Source: JAIPEI01 sp964443135 (GTDB lineage Bacteria; Desulfobacterota; DSM-4660; Desulfatiglandales; HGW-15). From it: a stretch of DNA of 64,000 nt. The number at the start of each line of letters is the position of its first letter. Position 1 is the stretch's first letter. Made by a program: the position numbers and the translations under genes. The notes under the pieces are model-generated. The model was given only the letters and a program-made list of their open reading frames with translations, was not told the origin of the DNA and made no database searches. Location of the stretch: assembly GCA_964443135.1 (NCBI GenBank), contig CAYUBQ010000001.1, positions 1 to 64,000 on the forward strand, given 5' to 3'. Of this stretch, positions 26,053 to 35,075 are shown piece after piece.

Positions 26053-28416
26053 TCAGACTCTCCGCCTCAGCCCTCTTTCTATGGATCTCAGTGCCCAGAA
26101 GACCCTCTCTTTGGACATGGGCATCTCTTTCATTCGAAGACCAGTGGCATTGGAAAAAGCATTCCCCACCGCCGCATAGAACGGGTTGAGAGCGACCTCA
26201 CCCAAACCCTTTGCTCCGAAAGGGCCCTCACGATGGGGGGCCGCCGCGAAGACGGTTGCGGTATCTCGTAGCAAGGGGGTGTCAAGACAGGTGGGAATCT
26301 TGTAATCGACGAAGTTGGCATTGAGCAAGCGGCCACGATCCATCACCATTTCTTCAAAAAGCGTGATTCCGATCCCCTGCCCTATGGCGCCCTCCATCTG
26401 CTGCTCACACATCTTGGGGTGAATCGGATTTCCCATGTCGCAGCAACCAACGACCCGTTCAATGACGATCTCTCCCGTTTGCTCATCCACGACCAACTCG
26501 ACACCATACGCAGCGTACGAATAATAAGCCACCCAACGCTCACTTTGACCAGTCACAACATCCATCGGGGCGCCATGAAGTGTAAACCTTCCAAAGCCGA
26601 CGAGCTCACCCTCTTCCGGCACAAATCCCATTGGATTGAACAGATCTTCTAGCGAAATAGCGTCATCAACTTGGTTTTTCCTGAAAACGCTCCCTTCTCT
26701 CAACTCCAGCTCATCTTTAGATGCGGCGCCCAGCCTTGAAGCTGCAATGTCTAGAATGCGGGCTTTGAGATCGATACATGCCCTGCGCGTCGCTTCTCCC
26801 AAGTAAAAAGTTGAGCGGCTTCCGCCGGTTCTTGGTCCAAAGGGAACCTGTCTCGTATCCTTGGGGGCCACCTTGACCCGATCAGGGATTGTGTGCAGGA
26901 TCTCACAAACTACCTGGGTCATCACGGTATCAGCACCCTGTCCCTGCTCGATGGCACAATGAAAGACCTCGATGAAACCGTCCGGATGCGCTTTGACCTT
27001 GACGAATGCAGGAGGATGCGTGGGTGTTGATTGGCATCCGATGGCAATTCCCCATCCGCGTCGCCGGTCCTCTTTCTTTTCAAAATTTGCCTGTTTTGAT
27101 TGAACAGTTTTCTTAACTTTTTTCAAACACTCTTCTGCGCCTATACTGTGTGTTGGTTGTCCCAAACAATTTATTTCACTTTCTTGCAAAATATGTTTCA
27201 TTCTAAAATCAATAGGATCCATACGAACAACCCGTGACAACTCATCCATCTGCTGTTCAACGGCCCAAGTAATGTCAGGCATTCCAATGCCACGAAAAGC
27301 TCCTGAAGGAATTTGATTGGTATAGATACCGTAACCTTGATAATGGAAATTCGGAATTCTATACAAACCCACGGCTGCGCTACCTATCGTGCTCACATAA
27401 GTAATGATGCTGCTTGCCCCTGTGTATGCTCCTGCATCAGTAAGGGTTGTGATTTCTCTTGCGATGATCTCACCGCTTTTCCGAACTCCATCTCGCACAT
27501 AAATGACCTGGTGCGGCCTGTGTGTGGTTCCGAAAAAAGTCTCCTTTCGATCAAAGGACAGGCGGACCGGTCTTTTGGAACGCAACGCCAGCAAAACGGC
27601 TAGCGTATCCGGATAAGGTCCACCGGAAGAACCGAAATCGGCTCCCATGTATGGCGTCACAACCGCGATTCTCGACTGAGGTATGCCGAACAGATGATGG
27701 ATGTGCGCCTTGAGGGAAAAAGGGGCCTTGTTCTTGGTTCGGATGGTTATCCCTCCACCTCGCTCGGGCCAGACGTCCACATGGTGGTTCTCCATGCACA
27801 CGTGATGGGTCATCGCAGACGAGTACCGGTTCTCGACGACAAAATCGGCCTCTTGCATGGCCTTGTCCACATTACCGTGAACTCCGTGCCAGTAATGATA
27901 GACATTGGGGCGTTTTTCATATCCGACATTCCACTTCATGGAACTCACACTTTTGTACGAATGCAGCTCGGGGTGGATGACCACAGGACAATCCGGCTTC
28001 CATGCCTCCTCCACATCGAACACGCCTGGCAACTCCTCTAAGACAATATTAAGCTCATCCAAGGCTTCTTCGGCTATGGACGCCGAATCCGCCACAATGC
28101 AGGCAACCGGCTCTCCCACATAGCGGGTCTTCCCCCGTGCGATCAAAGGCTGATCTGCAAACAAAACCCCTTGGCGTTTGTTCAATGGATCATCCCCGGT
28201 CAGCACCAATCTTACGCCAGGTATCTTTACTGCCTTCGAGATATCGATGTGTCGTATTGCCGCGTGCGCTTGGGTGCTTCGCAAAATTTTCGCATGCGTC
28301 AAGCCTGGGATCCGAATATCCGCTGCGAAGTCGGCCTCTCCAGTAACCTTATCTACGGCATCAACCCTGGGAACATTTTGTCCGATCACCTGTGTCTCGA
28401 GACGCGTCTGCATCAT
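26053..28416 (-). CDS. Molybdenum hydroxylase large subunit (xanthine dehydrogenase/CoxL family)
   Basis: 787 residues, a full-length family member. It begins with the a/b-hammerhead domain (VPRVDAVDKVTGEADFAADI). Molybdopterin-binding stretches are seen at SGAFRGIGMPD, EQGQGADTVMTQ, GPRTGGSRSTFYLGEA and, near the end, GPFGAKGLGE with the catalytic Glu. The Cys-containing active-site loop typical of CO dehydrogenase is absent, so it is a hydroxylase of the xanthine/nicotinate/aldehyde type. It would hydroxylate a ring carbon next to nitrogen using water. The start has AGGGTGA upstream and lies 56 bases inside the small-subunit gene. Confidence 0.92.
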   Translation of the reverse strand: MMQTRLETQVIGQNVPRVDAVDKVTGEADFAADIRIPGLTHAKILRSTQAHAAIRHIDISKAVKIPGVRLVLTGDDPLNKRQGVLFADQPLIARGKTRYVGEPVACIVADSASIAEEALDELNIVLEELPGVFDVEEAWKPDCPVVIHPELHSYKSVSSMKWNVGYEKRPNVYHYWHGVHGNVDKAMQEADFVVENRYSSAMTHHVCMENHHVDVWPERGGGITIRTKNKAPFSLKAHIHHLFGIPQSRIAVVTPYMGADFGSSGGPYPDTLAVLLALRSKRPVRLSFDRKETFFGTTHRPHQVIYVRDGVRKSGEIIAREITTLTDAGAYTGASSIITYVSTIGSAAVGLYRIPNFHYQGYGIYTNQIPSGAFRGIGMPDITWAVEQQMDELSRVVRMDPIDFRMKHILQESEINCLGQPTHSIGAEECLKKVKKTVQSKQANFEKKEDRRRGWGIAIGCQSTPTHPPAFVKVKAHPDGFIEVFHCAIEQGQGADTVMTQVVCEILHTIPDRVKVAPKDTRQVPFGPRTGGSRSTFYLGEATRRACIDLKARILDIAASRLGAASKDELELREGSVFRKNQVDDAISLEDLFNPMGFVPEEGELVGFGRFTLHGAPMDVVTGQSERWVAYYSYAAYGVELVVDEQTGEIVIERVVGCCDMGNPIHPKMCEQQMEGAIGQGIGITLFEEMVMDRGRLLNANFVDYKIPTCLDTPLLRDTATVFAAAPHREGPFGAKGLGEVALNPFYAAVGNAFSNATGLRMKEMPMSKERVFWALRSIERGLRRRV

Positions 28417-28906
28417 CTGTCACCCTCATGGACTCTGAAGCCGCCAGAACGGCTTCAACGATTTTGAAATAACCCGTGCAGCGACAGAGGTTTCCCGACA
28501 ACGCTTGACGCACCTGCGCCTCTGACGGGGTCGGGTTTTCCCGCAACAAGGCCTCGGCCGTCAGAATCATACCCGGGGTACAGAAACCGCACTGCACTGC
28601 GAAATGATCCACGAATGCCTGTTGGATCGGATGCAAGTGACCGTTCTCGGCCAGGCCCTCGATGGTGCGAACCTCCTTGCCCTCTGCCTGCTGAGGTAGC
28701 ATCAAACAGCTTCTGATCGAAACCCCGTCCAGGAGCACCGTGCAGGCCCCACACTCTCCCGTGCCACAGCCGATTTTCACGCCCATTCGGCCCAAGTCCT
28801 CCCGAAGCACCTCAGCCAGGGTCCGCTCATCACTGCTCGGCAAATGGTACACTTCTCCGTTGACTCGAAGGGTATAAGTGGCTCTATGCGCCTGATCTGT
28901 TTTCAT
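28361..28906 (-). CDS. Molybdenum hydroxylase small subunit, two [2Fe-2S] clusters (CoxS family)
   Basis: 181 residues. Plant-type cluster ligands are at CGTGECGACTVLLDG with a further Cys at SCLML, and the second helical-domain cluster has QCGFCTPGM and LCRCTGY. It relays electrons from the molybdenum site to the FAD subunit. A hydrophilic tail of about 25 residues after the usual end covers the overlap with the large-subunit gene. The start overlaps the FAD subunit stop by four bases. Confidence 0.93.
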   Translation of the reverse strand: MKTDQAHRATYTLRVNGEVYHLPSSDERTLAEVLREDLGRMGVKIGCGTGECGACTVLLDGVSIRSCLMLPQQAEGKEVRTIEGLAENGHLHPIQQAFVDHFAVQCGFCTPGMILTAEALLRENPTPSEAQVRQALSGNLCRCTGYFKIVEAVLAASESMRVTDDADASRDTGDRTKCSQG

Positions 28907-29766
28907 TTCTCATCCATTGTATTCATTGCCGACCGGAGGCCCCGGAGGGCCAGAACTCGGATGATCTCCGATCGGTATCGGGCGGAACCACGGATATCCG
29001 ATATCGGCTTTGCTTCTTTCATCGCTTCCGTCGCCGCCTGTTCCAACAGTTGATCCTCAATGGGTTTCTCTCTCAGCATCTCCTCTGCGCGAAAAGCCCG
29101 TATGGGCGTGGGAGCAACGGCTCCCAATGCCATTCGAGCCTCTCGTATGCGTGGTCCCTCTCTCGTGAGCGCAAGAGCGACACCCACGAGCGCGATCCCC
29201 AGCTTGGTGCGGGCCGTCATCTTCAGGTAGTTGCAATGGGTTTGGCGTGAAGGAATCGGAAAATGGATCCATGTCAGGATCTCGCCTGCTCGCAAGACAT
29301 GCTCGCCCGGCCCCGAAAAGAATTCCTCCACGGGCAAAGACCTCTCCCCTGAAGGTCCGGAGCTGTCAAGGATTGCCTGGAGCACTAGCAGTGGCGGAGC
29401 CATGTCTGCCGAAGGAGCCGCGTTGCAGAGATTTCCTCCAATGGTGGCCATATTACGTATGGCCGGGTTCGCCATCTGCTCCGCTGTGTCCGAAAGAATC
29501 GAGGCGTGTTCTCGAATAAGGGGGTGATGCTCGAGCTTGGCAAGAGAGGTGGTCGCCCCAACGTAAATCTGATTGTCCTTAATAAATATTTGATCAAGCT
29601 CAGGAAACGTCTTCAGATCAATCAATAGGTCGACGGATTCTCTTTCCTCCTTCATGTTGATAATTAAATCCGTTCCTCCGGCAATCAACTTACAGCGATC
29701 CTGCCTTGACAATACTGAACAGGCTTCAGAAATAGTATTTATCTTAATAAACTCAAATGGTTTCAT
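28903..29766 (-). CDS. Molybdenum hydroxylase FAD subunit (CoxM family)
   Basis: 287 residues. The FAD-binding PCMH motifs are at LIAGGTDLIINM and ATIGGNLCNAAPSADMAPPLL, followed by the C-terminal CODH-flavoprotein domain. It passes electrons from the [2Fe-2S] subunit to an external acceptor. The order FAD-FeS-Mo with a four-base overlap to the next gene is the normal operon arrangement of this enzyme class. The 236 bases upstream, before the hydantoinase genes, show a change of composition but no recognisable gene. Confidence 0.92.
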   Translation of the reverse strand: MKPFEFIKINTISEACSVLSRQDRCKLIAGGTDLIINMKEERESVDLLIDLKTFPELDQIFIKDNQIYVGATTSLAKLEHHPLIREHASILSDTAEQMANPAIRNMATIGGNLCNAAPSADMAPPLLVLQAILDSSGPSGERSLPVEEFFSGPGEHVLRAGEILTWIHFPIPSRQTHCNYLKMTARTKLGIALVGVALALTREGPRIREARMALGAVAPTPIRAFRAEEMLREKPIEDQLLEQAATEAMKEAKPISDIRGSARYRSEIIRVLALRGLRSAMNTMDEK

Positions 29767-30002
29767 ATCATCGTACCGTTTCTAATATAATACAGAGAGT
29801 TCAATAAGCCATCGCCACTGTGGAATCTTTCACTGTCCAGCAGCAAACTGCAGGCTACCTTGAGTGCAACGATGCACACATATTCCAGGGGTTCATTATC
29901 ACGGCCTCGACGCTTCGCCGGATCCAGTTTTGTTTCCACGCGGCTCGAGAACGAAGAGCCCTGCGGGTTGCGGGTTTTTCATGACGAGCAACAGGCCGTC
30001 CT

Positions 30003-31739
30003 CTAGCCATTTTCTGTGGAACCACTCATCCCTGCGCGGCGCTCCTTGGTCTTTTCCCGATCCACGGAGAGATCGGAACAAAACACGACGCCGTAGTGCT
30101 CTGTCGCAGACTCCAGGCTCACCTTCCCGTTCCGCACGTCCCAGGCCACCTTTTCTGGATCCCGTTCCGTCGGCGGGCCGTACCCGCCGCTGCCGGGCAG
30201 CCGGATGCTCAAGAGATCCCCCGCCTTGATCTCGTCCACCCCTTTGGAGCGGCACCGGGTCTCCTCGGGCGCGCCCGGGTTCAGGACCAGGCTCCCCGTG
30301 CTGCCTTCCAGGCCTCCGAAGAGGCCCTGGGGCCGGAACTTCTGACGATCCGAGTACCGGGCCCAGGTGACGTCCGCCAGGAACCGGATGTCCCGCCTCA
30401 ACGACAGGCCCCCGCGGAACTTCCCCGCCCCGCCCGAGTCCTGGATGAACTCGTAGCGCTCGATCATCACCGGGTTTTCCAGCTCGGCGGCCTCCACGGG
30501 CGTGTTCATGAACCGGCCCAGGTGGAGATCCTGCCCGTCCGGCCCGTCCTTGGTGGGCCGGGCGCCCGCACCCCCGCCCTGAATCTCGATGTAGCTGAAC
30601 CGCTTCCCGGTCTCCGGGTCCACGTTCGAGAAGCTGTTGGTGCAGGCCTGCCCGTGGCTGCCGGCGACCACGCGATCCGGCACCACCGTGCTCATGGCCC
30701 TGAGCATGGCTTCCACGATCTTGGTCATGGTCTGGCTCCGGGCCGTGACCCCCGCCGGCGGACGGGGGTTGGTCACCAGGCCCTCGCGGCTCGAGACGCG
30801 GATGGGCCGAAAGCTCCCCGAGTTGAGAGGCATGTCCGGATCGATGATCCCCACCATGGTGTAAAACACCCCTCCCTGGGTGCAGGCCCACGGGCTGTTC
30901 ACGTTCCCCGCGGTCTGGGGACTGCTGCCGTCGAAGTCCACTGTCATCTCGTCGCCCCGGATCTGGACGTTCACCTGGATGTCCACCGGATCCTCCGTGC
31001 GCCCGTCGTCGTCCAGCTGGTCCTTCCCCGTGTAGTCCCCGTCCGGAATCTCCTTCAGGAACCGCCGCACCCGGTCCTCGCTGTAGTCCAGGAGCCTGCG
31101 GGTGCAGTCACGAAAGACCTCGAGGCCGTACTTGCGCACCAGCTCCTGCACCCGCTGGACGCCCACCACGGTCGTGGCGGCCTGAGCACGGAAGTCCTCC
31201 ATGGTCTTCTCCGGGATGCGGATGTTCCGGGAGATCAGATCGAAGATCTGGGGGTCCTCCCGCCCGGCCCGGTAGAGCTTGACGAACGGGATGCGGAGTC
31301 CCTCCTGGTAGATCTCGGTCAGCCCCCCGGCCACGCCGCCGGGCACGGCCCCGCCCATGTCCAGCTGGTGGGCGATGTTGGCCACGAAGGCCACCAGCCC
31401 GCCTTCCACGAACACCGGGGAGAAGAACTGGACGTCCAGGAGGTGCTGTCCGCCCAGGTAGGGGTCGTTGCAGATGATCACGTCCCCTTCCTCGAACGAC
31501 GGCACGCGCTCGAGCATGTTCTCCGCGGTGGTGGGCAGACTGAACATCATGAGGGGGCAGAGGTGGGCCTGGGCCAGGATCCCCCCCTCGGCGTCCAGGA
31601 CCGCGCAGTTGATGTCCATGATCTCCTTCACGATGGTCGTTCTGCCCATGCGCATGAGGTTGTACCCCATGTCGTCGGCCACGGCCTCCAGACCGTATCT
31701 TATCACCTGCATGGTGACCGGATCCGCTTCGTACTTCAT
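30003..31739 (-). CDS. hyuB: Hydantoinase B / oxoprolinase-type subunit
   Basis: 578 residues from the ATG at 31739, which overlaps the hyuA stop in ATGA. HyuB landmarks are present: MRMGRTTIVKEIMD, NDPYLGGQHLLDV, VANIAHQLDMGG, FDGSSPQTAGNVNSP and GSGGYGPPTERDPE near the end. With HyuA it cleaves a cyclic amide (hydantoin, oxoproline, lactam) using ATP. The gene is markedly GC-rich like the host core and unlike the AT-rich genes on both sides, so the hydantoinase pair and the rest of the cluster probably have separate histories. Confidence 0.92.
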   Translation of the reverse strand: MKYEADPVTMQVIRYGLEAVADDMGYNLMRMGRTTIVKEIMDINCAVLDAEGGILAQAHLCPLMMFSLPTTAENMLERVPSFEEGDVIICNDPYLGGQHLLDVQFFSPVFVEGGLVAFVANIAHQLDMGGAVPGGVAGGLTEIYQEGLRIPFVKLYRAGREDPQIFDLISRNIRIPEKTMEDFRAQAATTVVGVQRVQELVRKYGLEVFRDCTRRLLDYSEDRVRRFLKEIPDGDYTGKDQLDDDGRTEDPVDIQVNVQIRGDEMTVDFDGSSPQTAGNVNSPWACTQGGVFYTMVGIIDPDMPLNSGSFRPIRVSSREGLVTNPRPPAGVTARSQTMTKIVEAMLRAMSTVVPDRVVAGSHGQACTNSFSNVDPETGKRFSYIEIQGGGAGARPTKDGPDGQDLHLGRFMNTPVEAAELENPVMIERYEFIQDSGGAGKFRGGLSLRRDIRFLADVTWARYSDRQKFRPQGLFGGLEGSTGSLVLNPGAPEETRCRSKGVDEIKAGDLLSIRLPGSGGYGPPTERDPEKVAWDVRNGKVSLESATEHYGVVFCSDLSVDREKTKERRAGMSGSTENG

Positions 31740-33802
31740 GCCTTTCCCTCCAGCTCGATCACAATGTTCCGGTACCCGTCGATGGCTCCCGTGTGCCCCG
31801 GCGGAACCAGCGCCGTGGAGATGGTCTCCTCGATGATGCAGGGACCGGGAATGCAGCTCCCCACGGCGAGGTCTTCCCGCTCGTAGACCGGGATGCTCAG
31901 CCATCCCTTCTCCACGAAGTAGACCTCCCGCATGGCCTTCCATCCGCCCTCGAGCTGAAAGGGTTCATGACCCTCTTCCTTGAACGCCAGGCCCTTGTTC
32001 AAGCCCTTCACCCGCACCCGCAGGTTCACGAACTCCACCACCCCGTCCGGCTCGAAGTACGAGTAGACCTGCTGGTGAAGATCATGGAAACCCTCAGCAA
32101 TCCGCCGGACGTGCTCCTCGGTGAACTCCCCGGGCGTCCGCTCAATCGGCGCGTTCAGCTCCCAGGACTGCCCGTCGTAGCGAAGGTCCGCGGACCAGAC
32201 GATCTCCGTTTCCTCCGGCCGCACCCGCTCCTGCTCCAGCTGCCCGAGTCCCTCCTCCTCCATCTCCCGGAACTCCCGGAGGAGCTCGGAGGGGTCGATC
32301 TCGTGCTCCTTTCGGGCCAGGGTCCGCACGTAGTCGTGCTGCACGTCCGCCACCACGAAGCCCACGGCCGAGAAGTTGCCGCTCATGGGCGGCACGATCA
32401 CCCGGGCCATATTGAGCTCCCGGGCGATGTCCGCCGCGTGAAGGGCCGCGGCCCCCCCCATGGTCACCAGGGCGAACTCGCGCAGGTCGTACCCCCGCTC
32501 CACCGAGTTCCCGCTGATGCCCTTGGCCATGTTGGCGTTGACGATGCGAAGGATCCCCGCGGCGGCCTCCTCCACGCTCAGCCCCATGGGCTCGGCCACT
32601 TGGGTTCGCACCGCCTCCTCGGCTTTCTCGGGGTAGAGGGGAAGCTTGCCCCCCAGGAAGTAGTCCGGGTTCAGGCGACCGAGCACGAGGTTCGCGTCGG
32701 AGACCGCGGGCCGGGTCCCGCCCCAGCCGTAGCAGGCCGGACCCGGGTCGCTCCCCGCGCTCTCCGGTCCCACGTTGAGCACGCCGCCTTCGTCCACCCA
32801 GGCGATGCTCCCGCCCCCCGCGCCGATGGTCTTGAGGTCCACCATGGGCAGCTTGATGGGGTAGTTGGTCACCCCGCCCCACGTGGTGGTCTTGGGGAGG
32901 TTCTCGTCGATGATGGAGATGTCGAAGGTCGTACCCCCCATGTCCGCACCCACGGCCATCCGGTTCCCGGTGAGCCGGCTCACGAAGGCCGTGGCGATGG
33001 CCCCGCCCGCCGGCCCCGAGTTGATCAGGTGCGCCGCATGGCTCTTGGCCACCTCCGCGGTCATGGTGCCCCCGTTCGACTGCATGATGTGGAGCGTGAC
33101 CCCACCGTAGGCGGCCTCGAGCCGTGCGGTCAGCCGATCCATGTACCGCGCGATCACCGGACCCAGGTAGCCGTTCATCACGGCGGTGCAGGTCCGCTCG
33201 TACTCGCGGAACTCCGGGCAGATCTCCGAGGAGAGGGACACGGGAACGCCGGGGAGGACCTCGTCGAGGATGCCGCGCACCTGCCGCTCGTGCTCCCCGT
33301 TCACAAAGGAAAACAGGAGGGAAACCACCACGGCCTCGACCTCTTCCCGGCCAAGCGCAGCAGCCGCCTCGCGGACCGAGTCCTCGTCCAAGGGAACCAC
33401 AATCCCGCCCCGGGCGTCGATCCGCTCCCGCACACCCTTTCGAAGGTAGCGAGGCACCAGGGGCGGCGGGTTGTCCGCCCCGAAATCGAAGGCCGCTTCC
33501 TTGGGCCGGGCCACCCGGCGAATCTCGAGCACGTCCTCGAAGCCGGCCGTGGTGACCAGCCCGACCCGGGCGCCTTTGCCCTCCACGATGGCGTTCGTCC
33601 CGATGGTGGTCCCGTGAATCAGGTAGCCCACCCGGTCCATGGACACCCCGCCGATCTCGAGAATCTCGCCCAGCCCCTCGAGCACCCCCTCGGCCAGGTC
33701 GTGATGGGTGGTCGGGGTCTTGGTGTAGTGGAAGGCCCCGGTCTCCTCGTCGACCATCACCACGTCCGTGAAGGTGCCTCCCACGTCGATGCCGATTTTC
33801 AT
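31736..33802 (-). CDS. hyuA: Hydantoinase A / oxoprolinase-type ATP-binding subunit
   Basis: 688 residues with GGAGACGG before the ATG. The actin-like ATPase fold is seen at IGIDVGGTFTDVVMVD, HGTTIGTNAIVEGKGARVGLV, GADMGGTTFDIS and ATAFVSRLTG; the C-terminal third corresponds to the hydantoinase A domain tail. It supplies the ATP-dependent activation step that opens a lactam or imide ring with HyuB. Related pairs hydrolyse N-methylhydantoin, 5-oxoproline, and oxindole-type or caprolactam rings. It is coupled to hyuB by a four-base overlap. Confidence 0.92.
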   Translation of the reverse strand: MKIGIDVGGTFTDVVMVDEETGAFHYTKTPTTHHDLAEGVLEGLGEILEIGGVSMDRVGYLIHGTTIGTNAIVEGKGARVGLVTTAGFEDVLEIRRVARPKEAAFDFGADNPPPLVPRYLRKGVRERIDARGGIVVPLDEDSVREAAAALGREEVEAVVVSLLFSFVNGEHERQVRGILDEVLPGVPVSLSSEICPEFREYERTCTAVMNGYLGPVIARYMDRLTARLEAAYGGVTLHIMQSNGGTMTAEVAKSHAAHLINSGPAGGAIATAFVSRLTGNRMAVGADMGGTTFDISIIDENLPKTTTWGGVTNYPIKLPMVDLKTIGAGGGSIAWVDEGGVLNVGPESAGSDPGPACYGWGGTRPAVSDANLVLGRLNPDYFLGGKLPLYPEKAEEAVRTQVAEPMGLSVEEAAAGILRIVNANMAKGISGNSVERGYDLREFALVTMGGAAALHAADIARELNMARVIVPPMSGNFSAVGFVVADVQHDYVRTLARKEHEIDPSELLREFREMEEEGLGQLEQERVRPEETEIVWSADLRYDGQSWELNAPIERTPGEFTEEHVRRIAEGFHDLHQQVYSYFEPDGVVEFVNLRVRVKGLNKGLAFKEEGHEPFQLEGGWKAMREVYFVEKGWLSIPVYEREDLAVGSCIPGPCIIEETISTALVPPGHTGAIDGYRNIVIELEGKA

Positions 33803-33835
33803 GTCCGTCTCCTATCGTGTGTCAATTGGACTGTA

Positions 33836-34135
33836 CTATATGCCGTAGAGAAAATTGTTACGCTGATCGTCGAAACCGCCGAGATATCCGGAGGCAAGCA
33901 GGGGAGGAACGCCGATCGGTTTTGCAACTGCTGCGAGGCTGTGTGAGGACACGCCGAACCGCTCCCCTCGCAGAGCTGCACCCGCTGCAATCGTCACCGC
34001 CTCCGTTTCACTTGGGACGGCTACGAGTTGGAGAGGAGGATCCTGACGCATGATAGCAAGAATATGACTCGAACACTTTCGGGAAGTAAGAAGCCAAATC
34101 GACCCCCGCTTCGCGCAGCCCGTGAGAGCTATCAC
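33836..34135 (-). pseudogene. Remnant resembling a TPP-dependent decarboxylase alpha subunit
   Basis: About 65 residues (LLTSRKCSSHILAIM, LQLVAVPSETEAVTIAAG, AALRGERFGVSSHSL) line up by eye with the N-terminal PYR domain of sulfopyruvate/phosphonopyruvate decarboxylases, whose hallmark is a VxREGEAxxIAAGAxLGGKR-like stretch with its activating Glu. The frame has no credible start and the remainder of the protein is missing. The rest of the gap 33803-34355 is AT-rich and holds nothing recognisable. Confidence 0.42.
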
Positions 34136-34355
34136 CTTTTAACCCATTGACTATTTATAATGTATCTTTCTATAAATTCAAATAAACGTTACCTATTATC
34201 TAGAATAACTTTTTTGGGCACTTATCATGCACCGACTGTCTCCAGTAGTATACCGGCTACAATTTGATCATAAACTTGGCTGCGGCAGCCCCCCTCAAAC
34301 GCATAAATCACTGATCTTTATATCTTATTCGGCCATGCCTTTCACAGCTTAATCA

Positions 34356-34850
34356 TCAAGTGTAGAAATACCTGCTCCAGAACTCAGGGTCTTGCTTCTC
34401 ACGCCAGTCAGCTCCGAACTTCTCCTCGAAAAACGCGTCCAGTCTATCCAGCCAGTTTCGCTTTCGATCCTGCTTTCCCTCCCTTCCTTCTATCGTGTCC
34501 GCGAGAAAGGTTGGGATATCAGATAAGTGGTCCTTTGGGATGTAGGCTTCGGCACCTCCGCGAATCGATTTGACAAAATCTTTTGAACTCAGCGCGTGTG
34601 CTGTCAATACAATCGTTGGTATGCCCTTTTCCCTTGTCACCTCCAAGAGATCATAGCCCCTGACTCCCATGATATCCAATATTGCTGCATCATACTTGGA
34701 GTACTGTAATTTATTTAAGGCGCTTTCAAAGTCACTGGCTTGATCAATCTCACAAACGTCAAGCAATTCCTTCAACAGATCAATAATATCCAACTCATCA
34801 TCAACTACTAATATACGCTTATTTATTAACTCGTCAAAAGTCGTTTTCAT
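34356..34850 (-). CDS. Single-domain response regulator
   Basis: 164 residues with a receiver domain only: the acidic pocket VVDDE, phosphoacceptor Asp59 (AAILDIMG), the Thr switch (TIVLTAHA) and the conserved Lys (YIPKD). The final 40 residues are charged and Trp/Phe-rich (DAFFEEKFGADW), not a DNA-binding domain. It may work in a phosphorelay or by protein contact. No kinase lies beside it. It sits alone between the hydantoinase pair and the TRAP genes. Confidence 0.85.
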   Translation of the reverse strand: MKTTFDELINKRILVVDDELDIIDLLKELLDVCEIDQASDFESALNKLQYSKYDAAILDIMGVRGYDLLEVTREKGIPTIVLTAHALSSKDFVKSIRGGAEAYIPKDHLSDIPTFLADTIEGREGKQDRKRNWLDRLDAFFEEKFGADWREKQDPEFWSRYFYT

Positions 34851-35075
34851 TTCAACATTTCCCTATAACCCTACTCAATTCATATAATACAATATAACAC
34901 TGCGCTCTAACACTATTTGACTGATGTATTAGCCATATATTAATTTATTATCTCAAACCTCTTTATAACATGTCTTTATGTAATTGATTCTAGCAAGCCT
35001 TATTAAACACTTCCATTCGTATCTAATAGCATATATATCCTATTTTCAAGTCTTTATAACCGATGCTTCTTCACA

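Noticed and set aside
29767..30002. Small frame MKNPQPAGLFVLEPRG after hyuB
   Set aside because: Fewer than 30 codons, no ribosome binding site, at a composition junction; probably chance.
30096..31886. Plus-strand frame opposite hyuB
   Set aside because: Shadow of a gene with clear HyuB motifs.
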